This document shows, in pieces, positions 47,576-60,072 of a stretch of 64,000 nt of DNA; the stretch's first letter is position 1, and every line of letters begins with the position of its first letter. A program made the translations under genes and the position numbers. Under the pieces are notes generated by a model. That model was not told the DNA's origin, did not search any database, and saw nothing but the letters and a program-made list of their open reading frames with translations. Origin of the DNA: Mikania micrantha (taxonomy: Eukaryota; Streptophyta; Magnoliopsida; Asterales; Asteraceae); NCBI GenBank assembly GCA_009363875.1, contig CM018693.1, forward strand, positions 109,322,362 through 109,386,361. Direction: 5' to 3'.

Positions 47576-47586
47576 TTTATAAAACC
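47576..47586 (+). promoter_or_regulatory. TATA box of the E LTR
   Basis: TTTATAAAACC lies ~20 bp after the CGCG array and is shared by the 3' LTR (56368-56379) and, on the minus strand, by F (about 4882-4893). Confidence 0.65.
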
Positions 47587-48205
47587 AAGACAATCATGCC
47601 TATGCTATCCCATTTCATCATTTCTCCGGCTTCACAATCAACACCTCGACCATCTTCTTCCTCTAAACACCTGCAACACCTCTGGAAGCCATTGAAGACC
47701 TCATTTGGAGCTTGGGAAGCTTAGAGAACTCAAGGGAGAAGACCTTCCAAGCTTGAGCTTCATCTTGTCTTGCTTGAACTTGACGAACCCAGCAATCCAG
47801 GAGTCTTGGAAGCTGCTCAAACACCATCTTAGCCATCAAGGAGGTGTTGGAAGGTAGTCTCTTAGTCCAAACACTCTCTAGACACTCACACACCCACATA
47901 CATGTGCTAAATCTCACATGCAAGCACATATAATGCTCATGCACGAATTTCTTTTCTGGGTTTGATGATTTCACTATGTTCCTTGATGATCTAAGATGAT
48001 TAGATGATGATCTATGATGATCTAAGATGATGAGCATGAGCCATGATGCTTAAAATGATGTTTTATGATATTATATTGCCATGCATGTATGATCCATGAT
48101 GATAGAGATGATTTTCAGTATTTAGATATGCATCTTGATGATATTGAATGAATGATACATGGTTAGATGATGATGAAATGATTAAGATGATGATTTTTGA
48201 CAATC

Positions 48206-48840
48206 TTTCTATTTATAGAAACTTTTCGTTGTAAAATGATGTTGTGAATGGAATGGTGAACATGCATGTATGAAGAATTGTTGTTAGATTGATAATATGA
48301 CGATTTGAATGTTTAGATTATGATTTTAATGATGATTATGGTCATATGTGATGAGTTACTATTTTTAGTAACTTTATTAGTTGAAATAATGTTAAGTGAT
48401 GATTTTGGTTATGTTGGTATGCCTAAGTGGTATTGGATTGATTATTGTGATGATTGGTGACATGAAAATAGGATTAGAAATGTTAAAATGGTCATTTTCA
48501 TGAAAAACTAGATAGTTACTATATTTAGTAACTTTATTTTTACAAAAACCGATTTGTCAACGTGTTGAATGATTTGAGCATGCTAAATGACTTATAATGC
48601 TATAACATGATGATTAGATGCTAAGTTAGATGGTTTCCGATGTTACGCATGCTAAAAATGGAAACTTTCCATTTAAGGAAACTTTTGTGTGCTAACATGA
48701 TATAAACGACGTATATGACCTTGTATGATAATGTGCTACGTGTTAACATGACCCCGTAGGACCATTGAGCATGCTAGAACTCTAACACCGATATGCTTTG
48801 TGAACTTTCCATAAATGGAAACTTACTATAAATAGTAAGT
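48206..48840. repeat. Five CArG-like palindromes at ~150-bp intervals (E 5' LTR)
   Basis: Centres near 48216, 48362, 48522, 48670 and 48828. Cores are CTATTTATAG, CTATTTTTAG, CTATATTTAG, CCATTTAAGG, then CCATAAATGG with CTATAAATAG. All fit C(A/T)8G or CC(A/T)6GG, most with TTA/TAA or TTTC/GAAA arms that extend the inverted repeat. Confidence 0.75.
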
Positions 48841-48940
48841 TGTCCATAGACGCGACATGCGCGTTTTGCACACGACAAACACTTACACGATTGCTACACG
48901 ATTCACAACCGTCACACGGTTCACCAACGGGTCGTTGACG

Positions 48941-49070
48941 TGACACGGTCAACTCTGGTCAAACACGGTCAAACACGGTCACTGTGGACCAACACAGTCA
49001 AACACGGTCAATGTGGACCAACACGAGCAAACACGGTCATTGAGAACCGACACGGACAAACATGAACAAC
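48941..49070. repeat. ACACGGTCAA decamer array
   Basis: About ten copies of a 10-12-bp unit, partly back-to-back. The complement contains TTGACC (W-box). The F LTR has the same array at about 3425-3530. Confidence 0.8.
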
Positions 49071-50045
49071 CAAGGGTTGTTGGACACAAACACGAGCACT
49101 AACACAAACACTAGCACGGTCACATACACGAACTCACGTACGGTATACGATATAGGTTGCCGGTGACCGACGTGCTGCTTGACAATTCAGGAGCTTACGC
49201 TTACATACATTCACATCACTAAGGTGAGTTTACGGCCCCTCTTTACTCTTTTTCAAACGCTTTTAAATAGGGGGAGAATACTAGTTACATCGAGTCAAAC
49301 ATTTATGCTATGACAAACATTTAATTGTGTATGCTGGTTTATTGGACAAACATTAAGTGTTGAACTCGTATTAAGCCCTCACAAAGTCTTACCGTTAATG
49401 TACAAACAAAGTGGTAGATTTGGATGGATCCTTTAGGGAATGACTAACCCCACGGGGCACAATGTTGACTGGATGTCATAACCCGTGCAAATTCTGACCT
49501 AACTTGCTATGTATACAAGACATAGCGGAGGCAAGGACAAACAAGTCTAGTTCGGTAGTGACGCACTGACACTTTGGGCCTAGGGCTCGGCACTAACATT
49601 GATAAACAGCATGACACACTTTCTTACTATATGTATATCAAAACCTGTGAACTCACCAACCATTGTGTTGACACTTTTCAAACTTGTATTCTCAGGTAAC
49701 TAGTATGACTAGCAGGAGGACAGGGATGCACAATCTAAGGAACGAGCATTAGGAACTACATGCATACTGTCTTGTTATATCAAAAACAATTTACTTTTAT
49801 TTTGGTTAAACAATGTTGTGTTGAACTATTTACATTTCCGCTGCAATTTGTCAAACACTTGATTTTCCGCTGCATTATGATATGATAACTTCATTCCGCT
49901 GCAAACTATTTCATAGTGTGTATGTGTCAAACTTGGATTTATATACGCATATAGAGTTGTTCTATATGACCATGAGCTGTGATTCTGGACACGTCACACC
50001 CACGTGGACATACGCCACGAGTGGGAAATTGGGGGTGTGACAGAC

Positions 50046-50058
50046 TGGTATCAGAGCC
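50046..50058 (+). promoter_or_regulatory. Primer binding site of gypsy E
   Basis: TGGTATCAGAGCC, three bases after the LTR end. Confidence 0.88.
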
Positions 50059-50202
50059 TTGGTTATAGGGAACTAGGTTTGCATATAGTAAACTTAGACT
50101 ATAGCCATTGCTCAACTTTAGACACTACACATAGAACTTGCACATTGATGATGATATTATTGCTTATATCGAACCGTTGCTTACTAACTTGAAACTTACA
50201 GG

Positions 50203-50955
50203 ATGGCCAACAACGGAAGTACCAGCAGGAATTCAGATAGACGACCGACGACAGACGACCTGACGGCAGAGAGCCGCCGACGCGTCCACGACATTGTGGA
50301 GCAGGTAGACGCCGAGATGGACCGGCGCGCCAAAGACGCAGCACGGGCCCGACACTGGGGGTGGCTTCCCACCATAATCCAGGGATGGATCATCGGGGAG
50401 AGGGTACCTCCATATCGGTATCCCGGCGATACCACTCCAGGACACCGACTACCATCACTTGGTGTACCACTGGAGCAGGCCTTCGCGGCCCACGTTGCTT
50501 GCACCCGACGAGAGATTTGGAGGACTGGAGATCTGTCAGACGAGGTTCGAGTTCTTCGCGAGAAGAACGATCGACTGGAGAGGCAGAACGATAGGCTGGA
50601 GGAACGCAACAATAGACTGGAGGCACAGGTGGAGACTCTACGTCTCCAAGTGTCTCAACTGATGACCCAGCACGGACAGATCGTTGACATCATGCAGGAG
50701 CATGATGTACGCATCACTGAGAATCGGACAGACATAACTGAGACTCAGGCGATGGTGTAGGCCAGTGATGCCATGCTTAACGCATGGGCTGCACAGTTTA
50801 TTGAGGAACCACCACAGGAGGATGGTCCTGAATTCGAGGCCGAGGACCTCGAAGAAGGGGACTTTGATGAGGATCCTAATGAGGATCCGGAGGAGGATGA
50901 TGATGACGGAGACGCTGCTAGCGATATTTCACACGTCTCTATGGATTCGGATTAG
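50203..50955 (+). pseudogene. ORF1 of gypsy E with one premature stop
   Basis: Same length and layout as ORF1 of F (1546-2298): folded N-terminal part, coiled coil (RLERQNDRLEERNNRLEAQ), acidic tail ending SMDSD. TAG at 50758-50760 (codon 186) replaces a Gln codon present in F, separating the acidic tail. Most differences from F are scattered substitutions and there is no length change, which suggests the frame was kept under selection before this copy inserted. The following 279 bp to gag are non-coding. Confidence 0.75.
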
Positions 50956-51234
50956 AGGACTGTTGTATTTTGTACTTTCTTATTTTGGCCTAGACGAGCG
51001 GGATGTGCTCGAAGAACTTATTATGTATTTCCTTTTGAAATTATTGTACTTCAAGCTTATTATTAATGAGAATTATGTTTTGTCTTACTAATTACATGTT
51101 GACCATGATTGCTTGATAACATAACCTCTGACTTGACAGCTAACATGACATCTGATCCGACCTCTGACATGACATTTGGCTAACACTCTAACATGTGCTA
51201 ACTAAAACTCTATCCCTTATGTATAGAACCATAC

Positions 51235-52876
51235 ATGGCGGGTAGAGGACCGTACGCGCGTCCTGCTAAACGGAAACTAGATGCCGCTGTGATAAAAATG
51301 ATGGTTGACCGTCGGGTCAACAAAGCGATCACTGACTACGAAGCCAGTCGCCAGCATAGCGAAACTAGCGGAAACAACAACGGTACTAACACTTGCCTGA
51401 CGCGACTAATATAGTGTAGCTAACACAATACTAACACACGACACTGGTTTCTGACAAACAGGGTCAAACAGCAGCAACGGGAAAGGATGTTCCTTTAAGT
51501 CTTTCCTGAACTGCCACCCACACAAGTTCAAGGGAACTGAAGGAGCTGTTGGGATGCTCCGCTGGATGGAAAAGGTGGAATCTGTGTTCGCCATGTGCGA
51601 CTGTGCCGAGGAGAGCAGGGTTAAATATGCAACCGGTACATTGGAGGGACCGGCTCTCACATGGTGGAATACCCATGTTCAAACCTTGGGGTTGGACGGT
51701 GCCAACTCGATGAGCTGGGCTGATTTCACCAGACTACTGCAGGAGGAGTATTGCCCTCGTGATGAGATTCAGAAACTGGAAGCCGAATTCTGGGTACACA
51801 AAATGGTGGGGTCTGAGATCGAGCAATATTGCACTCGATTTCATGAGCTGTGTAAGTTATGCCCGACGATGGTGACGCCGGAATACAAAAAGATCGAGCA
51901 GTTCATCAGCGGACTGCCCGAACAAATCCAAAGCATGGTGACTGCTTCTGATCTCACCACCATCCAACCACTGATCCGACTGGCCCATAAACTGACCGAT
52001 CAAGCTGTAGCTCAGGGCAAGCTACCCAAACGAGGCGAACACCTGAAGCCTCAAGAAAGCCAGAAAAGGAAGTGGGAACCTAGTCAGCACCAGTCTCACC
52101 AACCGCAGCAACAACAAAGATCTGCACCAGCCAGAGCTTTCACTGCCACCCAACCCGATTGCAAAGGAAAGGGTGTGTATCAAGGGAAGTACCCACTGTG
52201 CAACCGATGCTCATACCATCACTTCGGGCAATGCGAGCGATACCGTTGCCTGAAGTGCGGAAGACATGGCCACATGGCCAAAGACTGTAGATCCAAGTTT
52301 CCCAACAACAGCAACCCCAACCACAACCAGAACAACAACAACAATCAAAACACTCTCAAGGGGTGTTATGAATGCGGAAAACCGGGTCACATGAGGAGGG
52401 ATTGTCCTCAACTAAAGAAGGCCGGAGGAGGAGCGGCCAAGGGTCGAGCATTTGTGATTGGCTCAGGGGAAGCCAAGGATGACCCGAACATCGTGACCGG
52501 TACGTTTCTTTTAAATAATGTCTATGCTAGCATATTATTTGACACCGGTGCCGATAGGAGCTTTATATCTAGTGAGTTTAGTAAATTACTAGATATTACC
52601 CCAACGCCACTAGACTACAAGTACACCGTAGAGTTAGCCGACGGCAAGCTAATTGAAACACAACACATCTTTCGAGGATGCGTCATGGTGTTGGCGGATC
52701 ACGAACTCGAAATCGATTTGATGCCGGTAACTCTCGGAAGCTTCGACGTAGTCGTTGGAATGGATTGGTTATCCGCTAACCAGGCCGAGATCGTATGCAA
52801 CGAGAAGATTGTACGGGTGACGTTGAAGAACGGAGAACAGATCTCGATTCAGGGGAACGACGAGGAGTGCCTCTGA
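51235..52876 (+). pseudogene. Gag and protease of gypsy E, with putative 79-nt intron and a frameshift
   Basis: Exon 1 (51235-51382) codes MAGRGPYARPAKRK. A GT...AG segment (51383-51461) follows, and splicing joins it in frame to GSNSSNGKGCSFKSF. Gag motifs: GTEGAVGMLRWMEKVESVF, GPALTWWN, EQYCTRFHELCKL. Two CCHC knuckles: CLKCGRHGHMAKDC and CYECGKPGHMRRDC. Protease: LFDTGADRSFISSEF and VVVGMDWLS. The frame ends at 52876 because of one missing base in the G run at 52852-52855; pol continues in the next frame. Confidence 0.85.
51383..51461 (+). other. Putative 79-nt intron at the start of gag
   Basis: It begins GTACTAAC, ends GACAAACAG, contains in-frame stops (TAG at 51412) and CTAAC branch-point-like motifs. 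The equivalent segment in F (1135-1057) is also exactly 79 nt and GT...AG, though its sequence differs much more than the flanking codons. Confidence 0.6.
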
Positions 52877-55679
52877 ACATTATGTCATGCATGAAGGCAA
52901 ACAAGTACATTCAGAAGGGATACACTGCAATACTAGCCCTTATCATCGAGCAACCCAGGAAAGAAAGGAAGATTGAGGACATCGCTGTAGTCCGCGATTT
53001 TCCCGAAGTGTTTCCCGAGGATCTACCTGGACTACCTCCGAAACGACAAGTCGAGTTTCAGATAGACCTCACACCAGGAGCAGCACCGATTGCGAAAGCT
53101 CCATACCGACTAGCACCGACTGAGATGCAGGAACTGTCTAACCAGTTGCAAGAACTGTTAGACAAGGGATTTATCAGACCGAGCTTCTCACCTTGGGGAG
53201 CACCGGTCTTGTTTGTGAAGAAGAAAGACGGAACATTCCGTATGTGTATCGACTATAGAGAGCTGAACAAGGTGACAATCAAGAATCGATACCCGTTACC
53301 ACGAATAGACGATTTGTTTGATCAGTTGCAAGGATCAAGCTACTATTCAAAGATCGATTTAAGATCGGGTTACCATCAATTGAGGATACAGGAAAACGAT
53401 ATTCCTAAGACTGCCTTCAGAACCCGATACGGACACTACGAATTCTTGGTTATGCCCTTTGGACTAACCAACGCACCAGCTGTATTCATGGATCTCATGA
53501 ACAGAGTGTGCAAACCCTATCTTGACAAATTCGTAATAGTGTTCATCGACGACATCCTGATCTACTCTAAGAACCAGGAAGAACATGCTGAACATCTGAG
53601 GCTAGTTTTGGAATTATTAAAGAAAGAGCAACTATACGCGAAGTTTTCAAAATGCGACTTTTGGATTCGCGAAGTCCAATTTCTTGGACACGTGGTGAAT
53701 GAGCAGGGGATACACGTAGACCCAGCCAAAATCGAAGCAATTAAGAACTGGGAAGCACCCAAGACCCCGACTGAGGTGCGACAATTCCTAGGTCTGGCCG
53801 GGTACTACCGACGATTCATTGAAGGATTTTCGAAGATTGCTCAATCACTGACATCCCTGACACATAAAGACAAGAAGTTTGACTGGGGAGACAAACAAGA
53901 AACTGCTTTCAATTTGTTGAAGCAGAAACTGTGTACTGCACCTATTCTATCCTTACCGGAAGGATGCGACGATTTTGTGGTGTATTGCGACGCCTCTAAA
54001 CAAGGACTTGGTTGCGTGTTGATGCAACGTGAGAAAGTGATAGCATACGCTTCACGACAACTTAAGGTGCATGAGAAAAACTACACGACTCATGACCTTG
54101 AGTTGGGAGCGGTAGTGTTTGCTTTGAAGATCTGGCGACACTACTTGTATGGCACAAAGTGCACTATCTTTACCGATCATAAGAGCCTACAACACATCTT
54201 CGATCAGAAAGAGTTGAACATGAGACAACGAAGGTGGGTTGAACTCATAGGAGATTATGATTGCGCCATCAAGTATCATCCAGGCAAAGCCAATGTAGTG
54301 GCCGACGCGTTGAGCCGGAAAGAAACAACAAAACGCGTGCGTGCGCTACAACTCACGATTCACTCTGAACTACCAAATCAAATCCGACTCGCACAGCAAG
54401 AAGCTTTGAAGACAGAAAACCTCTCTCTTGAAGCCATGCGTGGCATGGATAAGCAAATGAAAGTAAAAGACGACGGAGCTTACTATCTGATGGATCGAAT
54501 TTGGATTCCACGCTACGGGGGATTGAGAGAAGTAGTGATGGATGAAGCTCACAAGAGCCGGTATTCCATACATCCGGGCTCTGACAAAATGTATCATGAT
54601 CTGAAGACAACTTACTGGTGGCCGAACATGAAAGCCGAAATAGCAACCTACGTGAGTAAGTGTCTAACGTGCTCAAAGGTTAAAGTGGAGTACCAGAAGC
54701 CATCAGGGTTACTTCAGCAACCGGAATTACCAATGTGGAAATGGGAGCAGATCTCCATGGACTTCATAACTAAACTGCCTAAGACGGCAAGTGGTTGCGA
54801 TACCATCTGGGTTATCGTAGACCGACTGACAAAGTCCGCACATTTCCTACCCATCAAGGAGACTGACAAGTTGGACAAGCTCACTCGTATCTATATAAAG
54901 GAAGTGGTCACTCGACATGGTGTGCCAATCTCGATTATATCTGACCGCGACAGTCGATTCACGTCGCACTTCTGGAAGTCTTTACATAAGGCTTTGGGCA
55001 CGAGATTGGACATGAGTACCGCTTACCACCCGCAAACGGACGGACAGAGTGAGCGAACCATACAGACATTGGAGGACATGCTCAGGGCATGTGTTATTGA
55101 CTTTGGAAATAGTTGGGAAACCCACCTACCATTAGTTGAGTTTTCATACAACAACAGCTATCACACCAGCATCCAAGCTGCACCATTCGAGGCACTTTAC
55201 GGACGTAAGTGTCGATCACCCATTTGCTGGGCGGAAGTTGGAGACAGCCAACTGACCGGTCCAGAGCTTGTGCACGAGACGACTGAGAAGATCGTGCAAA
55301 TACGCAAGCGAATGGCAGCAGCTCGTGACAGACAGAAAAGCTATGCTGACAAACGACGCAAACCGTTAGAATTTCAGGTGGGAGACAGAGTGTTACTCAA
55401 GGTCTCGCCCTGGAAGGGAGTCATTCGTTTTGGCAAACGAGGAAAGTTGAACCCTCGTTACATTGGACCGTTCGAGATTACAAAACGAATAGGCCCTGTA
55501 GCCTACGAACTGAACCTGCCAGCTGAACTGAGTAGTGTACACAACGTGTTCCACATCTCGAATCTCAAAAAGTGCCTATCCGACGAGACACTTGTTATTC
55601 CTCTTGAGGAGATACAGATCGATGAACAACTGAACTTCGTTGAGGAACCGGTAGAAATTATGGACCGAGAACCAAAAAG
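52856..55679 (+). pseudogene. RT, RNase H and integrase of gypsy E
   Basis: After the frameshift the frame stays open to 55707. RT: VEFQIDLTPGAAPIAKAPYR, FRMCIDYRELNK, active-site FIDDILIYS. RNase H: YCDASKQGLGCVLMQ, FTDHKSLQHI. Integrase: zinc domain ending CLTCSKVK, core with MDFITKLP, SDRDSRF and AYHPQTDGQSERT, and the GPY-type GPFEITKRIGPVAY tail. All catalytic acids I can see are kept. The product would copy the RNA and integrate the DNA. Confidence 0.9.
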
Positions 55680-55823
55680 CTCAAACTCAGCAAGATCCCG
55701 ATTGTGAAAGTGCGATGGAATTCGCGACGAGGACCGGAATTCACGTGGGAACGTGAAGACCAGATGAAACAAAAGTACCCACACCTGTTCGCGGAACAGA
55801 CAAACACTAGCAACACAAGTTGA
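55671..55823 (+). pseudogene. Chromodomain-like C-terminus of gypsy E pol, out of frame
   Basis: A one-base loss near the A run at 55674-55678 puts the last ~50 codons in another frame: KVRWNSRRGPEFTWERED and KYPHLF, ending TGA at 55821-55823. The same block is in frame in D. In chromoviruses this region directs integration towards certain chromatin. Confidence 0.75.
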
Positions 55824-55840
55824 ATTTCGGGACGAAATTC
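55822..55840. other. Inverted repeat overlapping the end of E pol
   Basis: GAATTTCG-GGA-CGAAATTC, 8-bp arms, starts within the stop codon and ends 10 bp before the polypurine tract. It matches the structure in D. Confidence 0.75.
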
Positions 55841-55849
55841 TTTCTAACA

Positions 55850-55858
55850 TGGGGAGGA
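55850..55858 (+). promoter_or_regulatory. Polypurine tract of gypsy E
   Basis: TGGGGAGGA directly before the 3' LTR start. Confidence 0.8.
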
Positions 55859-58662
55859 TGTGACACCCCGTAATTTCCAGGTCAGCTTATATTTATTTAA
55901 ATGTTTATTTAAATGCATTATGTACACGTGGCACTAGAATTAGATTAATTTAGTGTGACACGTGGCACGACAGTACGAACACCGACACACAACTAGATAA
56001 TTCGTGGAATTATCGGCAACAACACACACGTGTCAAAACACACGAACGTTGGTGAACGTCAAGCACATTGTGTAGCACAACACTCGAAACTTCACGAAAC
56101 ACTCACACATTGAACTAGGAAGTTCAAACGAGGCCAAACGATAGTTCGGAAGCGTGAAAACAATGACGAACGGATCAAACCCATTAAAAAGGGCTTATTG
56201 GGCTCTTCAGGGGCCCATCGCGGTACGCGATGGCCCAACAAGAATCAGTGTCGCGATACGCGATACGCGACAACATCGCGGAGTGTTGACTTCCGGAATC
56301 CTCCGCGGTACGCGGAGATTATTTGAAAGCCCCATCGCGGTACGCGAAGCGCCCAGTCGACAAAATCTTTATAAAACCAAGACAATCATGCTATGCTATC
56401 CCATTTCATCATTTCTCCGGCTTCACAATCAACACCTCGACCATCTTCTTCCTCTAAACACCTGCAACACCTCTGGAAGCCATTGAAGACCTCATTTGGA
56501 GCTTGGGAAGCTTAGAGAACTCAAGGGAGAAGACCTTCCAAGCTTGAGCTTCATCTTGTCTTGCTTGAACTTGACGAACCCAGCAATCCAGGAGTCTTGG
56601 AAGCTGCTCAAACACCATCTTAGCCATCAAGGAGGTGTTGGAAGGTAGTCTCTTAGTCCAAACACTCTCTAGACACTCACACACCCACATGCATGTGCTA
56701 AATCTCACATGCAAGCACATATAATGCTCATGCACGAATTTCTTTTCTGGGTTTGATGATTTCACTATGTTCCTTGATGATCTAAGATGATTAGATGATG
56801 ATCTATGATGATCTAAGATGATGAGCATGAGCCATGATGCTAAAATGATGTTTTATGATATTATATTGCCATGCATGTATGATCCATGATGATAGAGATG
56901 ATTTTCAGTATTTAGATATGCATCTTGATGATATTGAATGAATGATACATGGTTAGATGATGATGAAATGATTAAGATGATGATTTTTGACAATCTTTCT
57001 ATTTATAGAAACTTTTCGTTGTAAAATGATGTTGTGAATGGAATGGTGAACATGCATGTATGAAGAATTGTTGTTAGATTGATAATATGACGATTTGAAT
57101 GTTTAGATTATGATTTTAATGATGATTATGGTCATATGTGATGAGTTACTATTTTTAGTAACTTTATTAGTTGAAATAATGTTAAGTGATGATTTTTGGT
57201 TATGTTGGTATGCCTAAGTGGTATTGGATTGATTATTGTGATGATTGGTGACATGAAAATAGGATTAGAAATGTTAAAATGGTCATTTTCATGAAAAACT
57301 AGATAGTTACTATATTTAGTAACTTTATTTTTACAAAAACCGATTTGTCAACGTGTTGAATGATTTGAGCATGCTAAATGACTTATAATGCTATAACATG
57401 ATGATTAGATGCTAAGTTAGATGGTTTCCGATGTTACGTATGCTAAAAATGGAAACTTTCCATTTAAGGAAACTTTTGTGTGCTAACATGATATAAACGA
57501 CGTATATGACCTTGTATGATAATGTGCTACGTGTTAACATGACCCCGTAGGACCATTGAGCATGCTAGAACTCTAACACCGATATGCTTTGTGAACTTTC
57601 CATAAATGAAAACTTACTATAAATAGTAAGTTGTCCATAGACGCGACATGCGCGTTTTGCACACGACAAACACTTACACGATTGCTACACGATTCACAAC
57701 CGTCACACGGTTCACCAACGGTCGTTGACGTGACACGGTCAACTCTGGTCAAACACGGTCAAACACGGTCACTGTGGACCAACACAGTCAAACACGGTCA
57801 ATGTGGACCAACACGAGCAAACACGGTCATTGAGAACCGACACGGACAAACATGAACAACCAAGGGTTGTTGGACACAAACACGAGCACTAACACAAACA
57901 CTAGCACGGTCACATACACGAACTCACGTACGGTATACGATATAGGTTGCCGGTGACCGACGTGCTACTTGACGATTCAGGAGCTTACGCTTACATACAT
58001 TCATATCACTAAGGTGAGTTTACGGCCCCTCTTTACTCTTTTTCAAACGCTTTTAAATAGGGGGAGAATACTAGTTACATCGAGTCAAACATTTATGCTA
58101 TGACAAACATTTTTGTGTATGCTGGTTTATTGGACAAACATTAAGTGTTGAACTCGTATTAAGCCCTCACAAAGTCTTACCGTTAATGTACGAACAACGT
58201 GGTAGATTTGGATGGATCCATTAGGGAATGACTAACCCCACGGGGCACAATGTTGACTGGATGTCATAACCCGTGCAAATTCTGACCTAACTTGCTATGT
58301 ATACGAGACATAGCGGAGGCAAGGACAAACAAGTCTAGTTCGGTAGTGACGCACTGACACTTTGGGCCTAGGGCTCGGTACTAACATTGATAAACAGCAT
58401 GACACACTTTCTTACTATATGTATATCAAAACCTGTGAACTCACCAACCATTGTGTTGACACTTTTCAAACTTGTATTCTCAGGTAACTAGTATGACTAG
58501 CAGGAGGACAGGGATGCACAATCTAAGGAACGAGCATTAGGAACTACATGCATACTGTCTTGTTATTTCAAAAACAATTTACTTTTATTTTGGTTAAACA
58601 ATGTTGTGTTGAACTATTTACATTTCCGCTGCAATTTGTCAAACACTTGATTTTCCGCTGCA
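55859..58662 (+). repeat. 3' LTR of gypsy E, incomplete at the gap
   Basis: Colinear with 47070-49874 and about 99% identical by eye. Differences cluster in the first ~500 bp, including a 7-bp CGATACG expansion in the second hairpin (about 56253-56273). The last ~168 bp, including the terminus and the right target-site copy, are missing in the gap. Confidence 0.92.
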
Positions 58663-58762
58663 NNNNNNNNNNNNNNNNNNNNNNNNNNNNNNNNNNNNNN
58701 NNNNNNNNNNNNNNNNNNNNNNNNNNNNNNNNNNNNNNNNNNNNNNNNNNNNNNNNNNNNNN
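58663..58762. other. Assembly gap, 100 N
   Basis: Exactly 100 unknown bases, a conventional placeholder, so the true distance is unknown. It lies between the E 3' LTR and sequence that repeats 40160 onward. Confidence 1.
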
Positions 58763-60072
58763 ATCAATGTAGTAAATATATATCATTCACATTGTACATC
58801 ACGGTGGAGTTGCTACATGATTTATATTGTATATTAGAAGAATTACAAAATAAATAGATTACATGAGATTATCATATTATCTAATGTACAATATGGAATA
58901 AATCCCATTTGACTATCCTTGTTTTCCAATGGATGGCACGTGCAATCTTTTAAAAATGTTGACTTAAAATCTTATGGTTCAAAGACTTTGACATTTATGG
59001 CTTTACAAAAGTTGAAATATTAAAAGAGGTTTGATGCCTTTCTAAAATTAACATTTGAAATAAGGGATTTTCAAGGTTTTCAAGGTGTGTGTAATTCAGA
59101 GATTTAAAGAAAAGAGTCTTGAAAGAAAACAAATAAGAACTTAATAAAACTACAGGTTAGTTTTCATTGTTCTTGTGAATTGCTTGATTCTATTTACACA
59201 CATATAAATCAACACAAATCAAGTGTTTTAGAGAGTGTGTATGTTCTTGACATTGGGGTTGAAGGCTAGCATCTTTTAGATCAATCTTGCTTGGCATGTT
59301 CACTCCTGGAGAGGACACACTTGATTCCTAGTTCATCTTCATCTTTTAGCTTCCACTTCTCTACAAAGGTTGTTGATACTAAACACCTTATGGTTGTATT
59401 TTATTTAAGTTTCAAGAACTACATATGGATCCTTGGTGGATTTTGGTTCTAAAGTTTAGATTTAAACATATTAAAACAAGCTTCCGTTGCAAATGAATTT
59501 ATAATATATGTTTAAAATTAAAGATGCGATCAACGCAACAAATTGTGACATCAATATAAATTACACCAATGTAACGAGGTGTAATTAAATACAAACTACA
59601 AATTATGTAACGAGTTTAGTTTACATTTTGTAGAATGACGTGATTTTTGTAGAAAAGTATCATTTGTATAAAAGACTTATGAGGACTTTAAAAAATAACG
59701 AAAAAGATGAAATATTGGGAGACAAAAAAAAACTTTTTAATAAATATAAAAACTTATAATATTAGATAGGAGTAGGATAATATTGTTGTTAAAAAAAAGT
59801 GGTATAACATTTACTCATCAACTATTATTAACTCTTAATTATAATTAATATTTGCTTCTTAAAAGTAAGGTCACGGGTTCAATCTTAGGCGAGAACTATA
59901 TTAATTTTGGAGTAATATAGGAGTATGATAAATTTAGCGTTTCAAAAAAAAACTATGTGTTAGACTAAATTACGGTTTCGACCCTTTGGTTTAAGTGTTT
60001 TAAGTATTTCAACCTAAAATGAAATCTACTATCAATTGAGCTCATGTGGTTTAAACAACTAACGCTTTTAGC

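Larger units (their letters stand above)
47070..50042 (+). repeat. 5' LTR of gypsy E (2,973 bp)
   Basis: TGTGACACCCCG...GGGGGTGTGACA. Order: two ACACGTGGCA (ABRE/G-box) sites in the first ~120 bp, CGCG hairpin array (47429-47554), TATA-like site (47576-47586), five CArG-like palindromes (48206-48840) and an ACACGGTCAA array (48941-49070). U3 is thus ~0.5 kb and R-U5 about 2.4 kb. Confidence 0.9.
47070..58662 (+). mobile_element. Ty3/gypsy element E, chromodomain-type, cut by the gap
   Basis: It has a 5' LTR (47070-50042), primer binding site, ORF1, gag with putative intron, protease-RT-RNase H-integrase, polypurine tract, and a 3' LTR that runs into the N gap about 168 bp before its expected end. 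LTRs differ by roughly 1% by eye. The coding part has one nonsense codon in ORF1 and two one-base frameshifts, so this copy as assembled is not intact. Same family as F and the solo LTR. Confidence 0.9.

Noticed and set aside
48941..49070. ACACGGTCAA array as a CRISPR or centromeric satellite
   Set aside because: Units are ~10 bp without spacers, limited to ~130 bp, and are part of the LTR in several copies.
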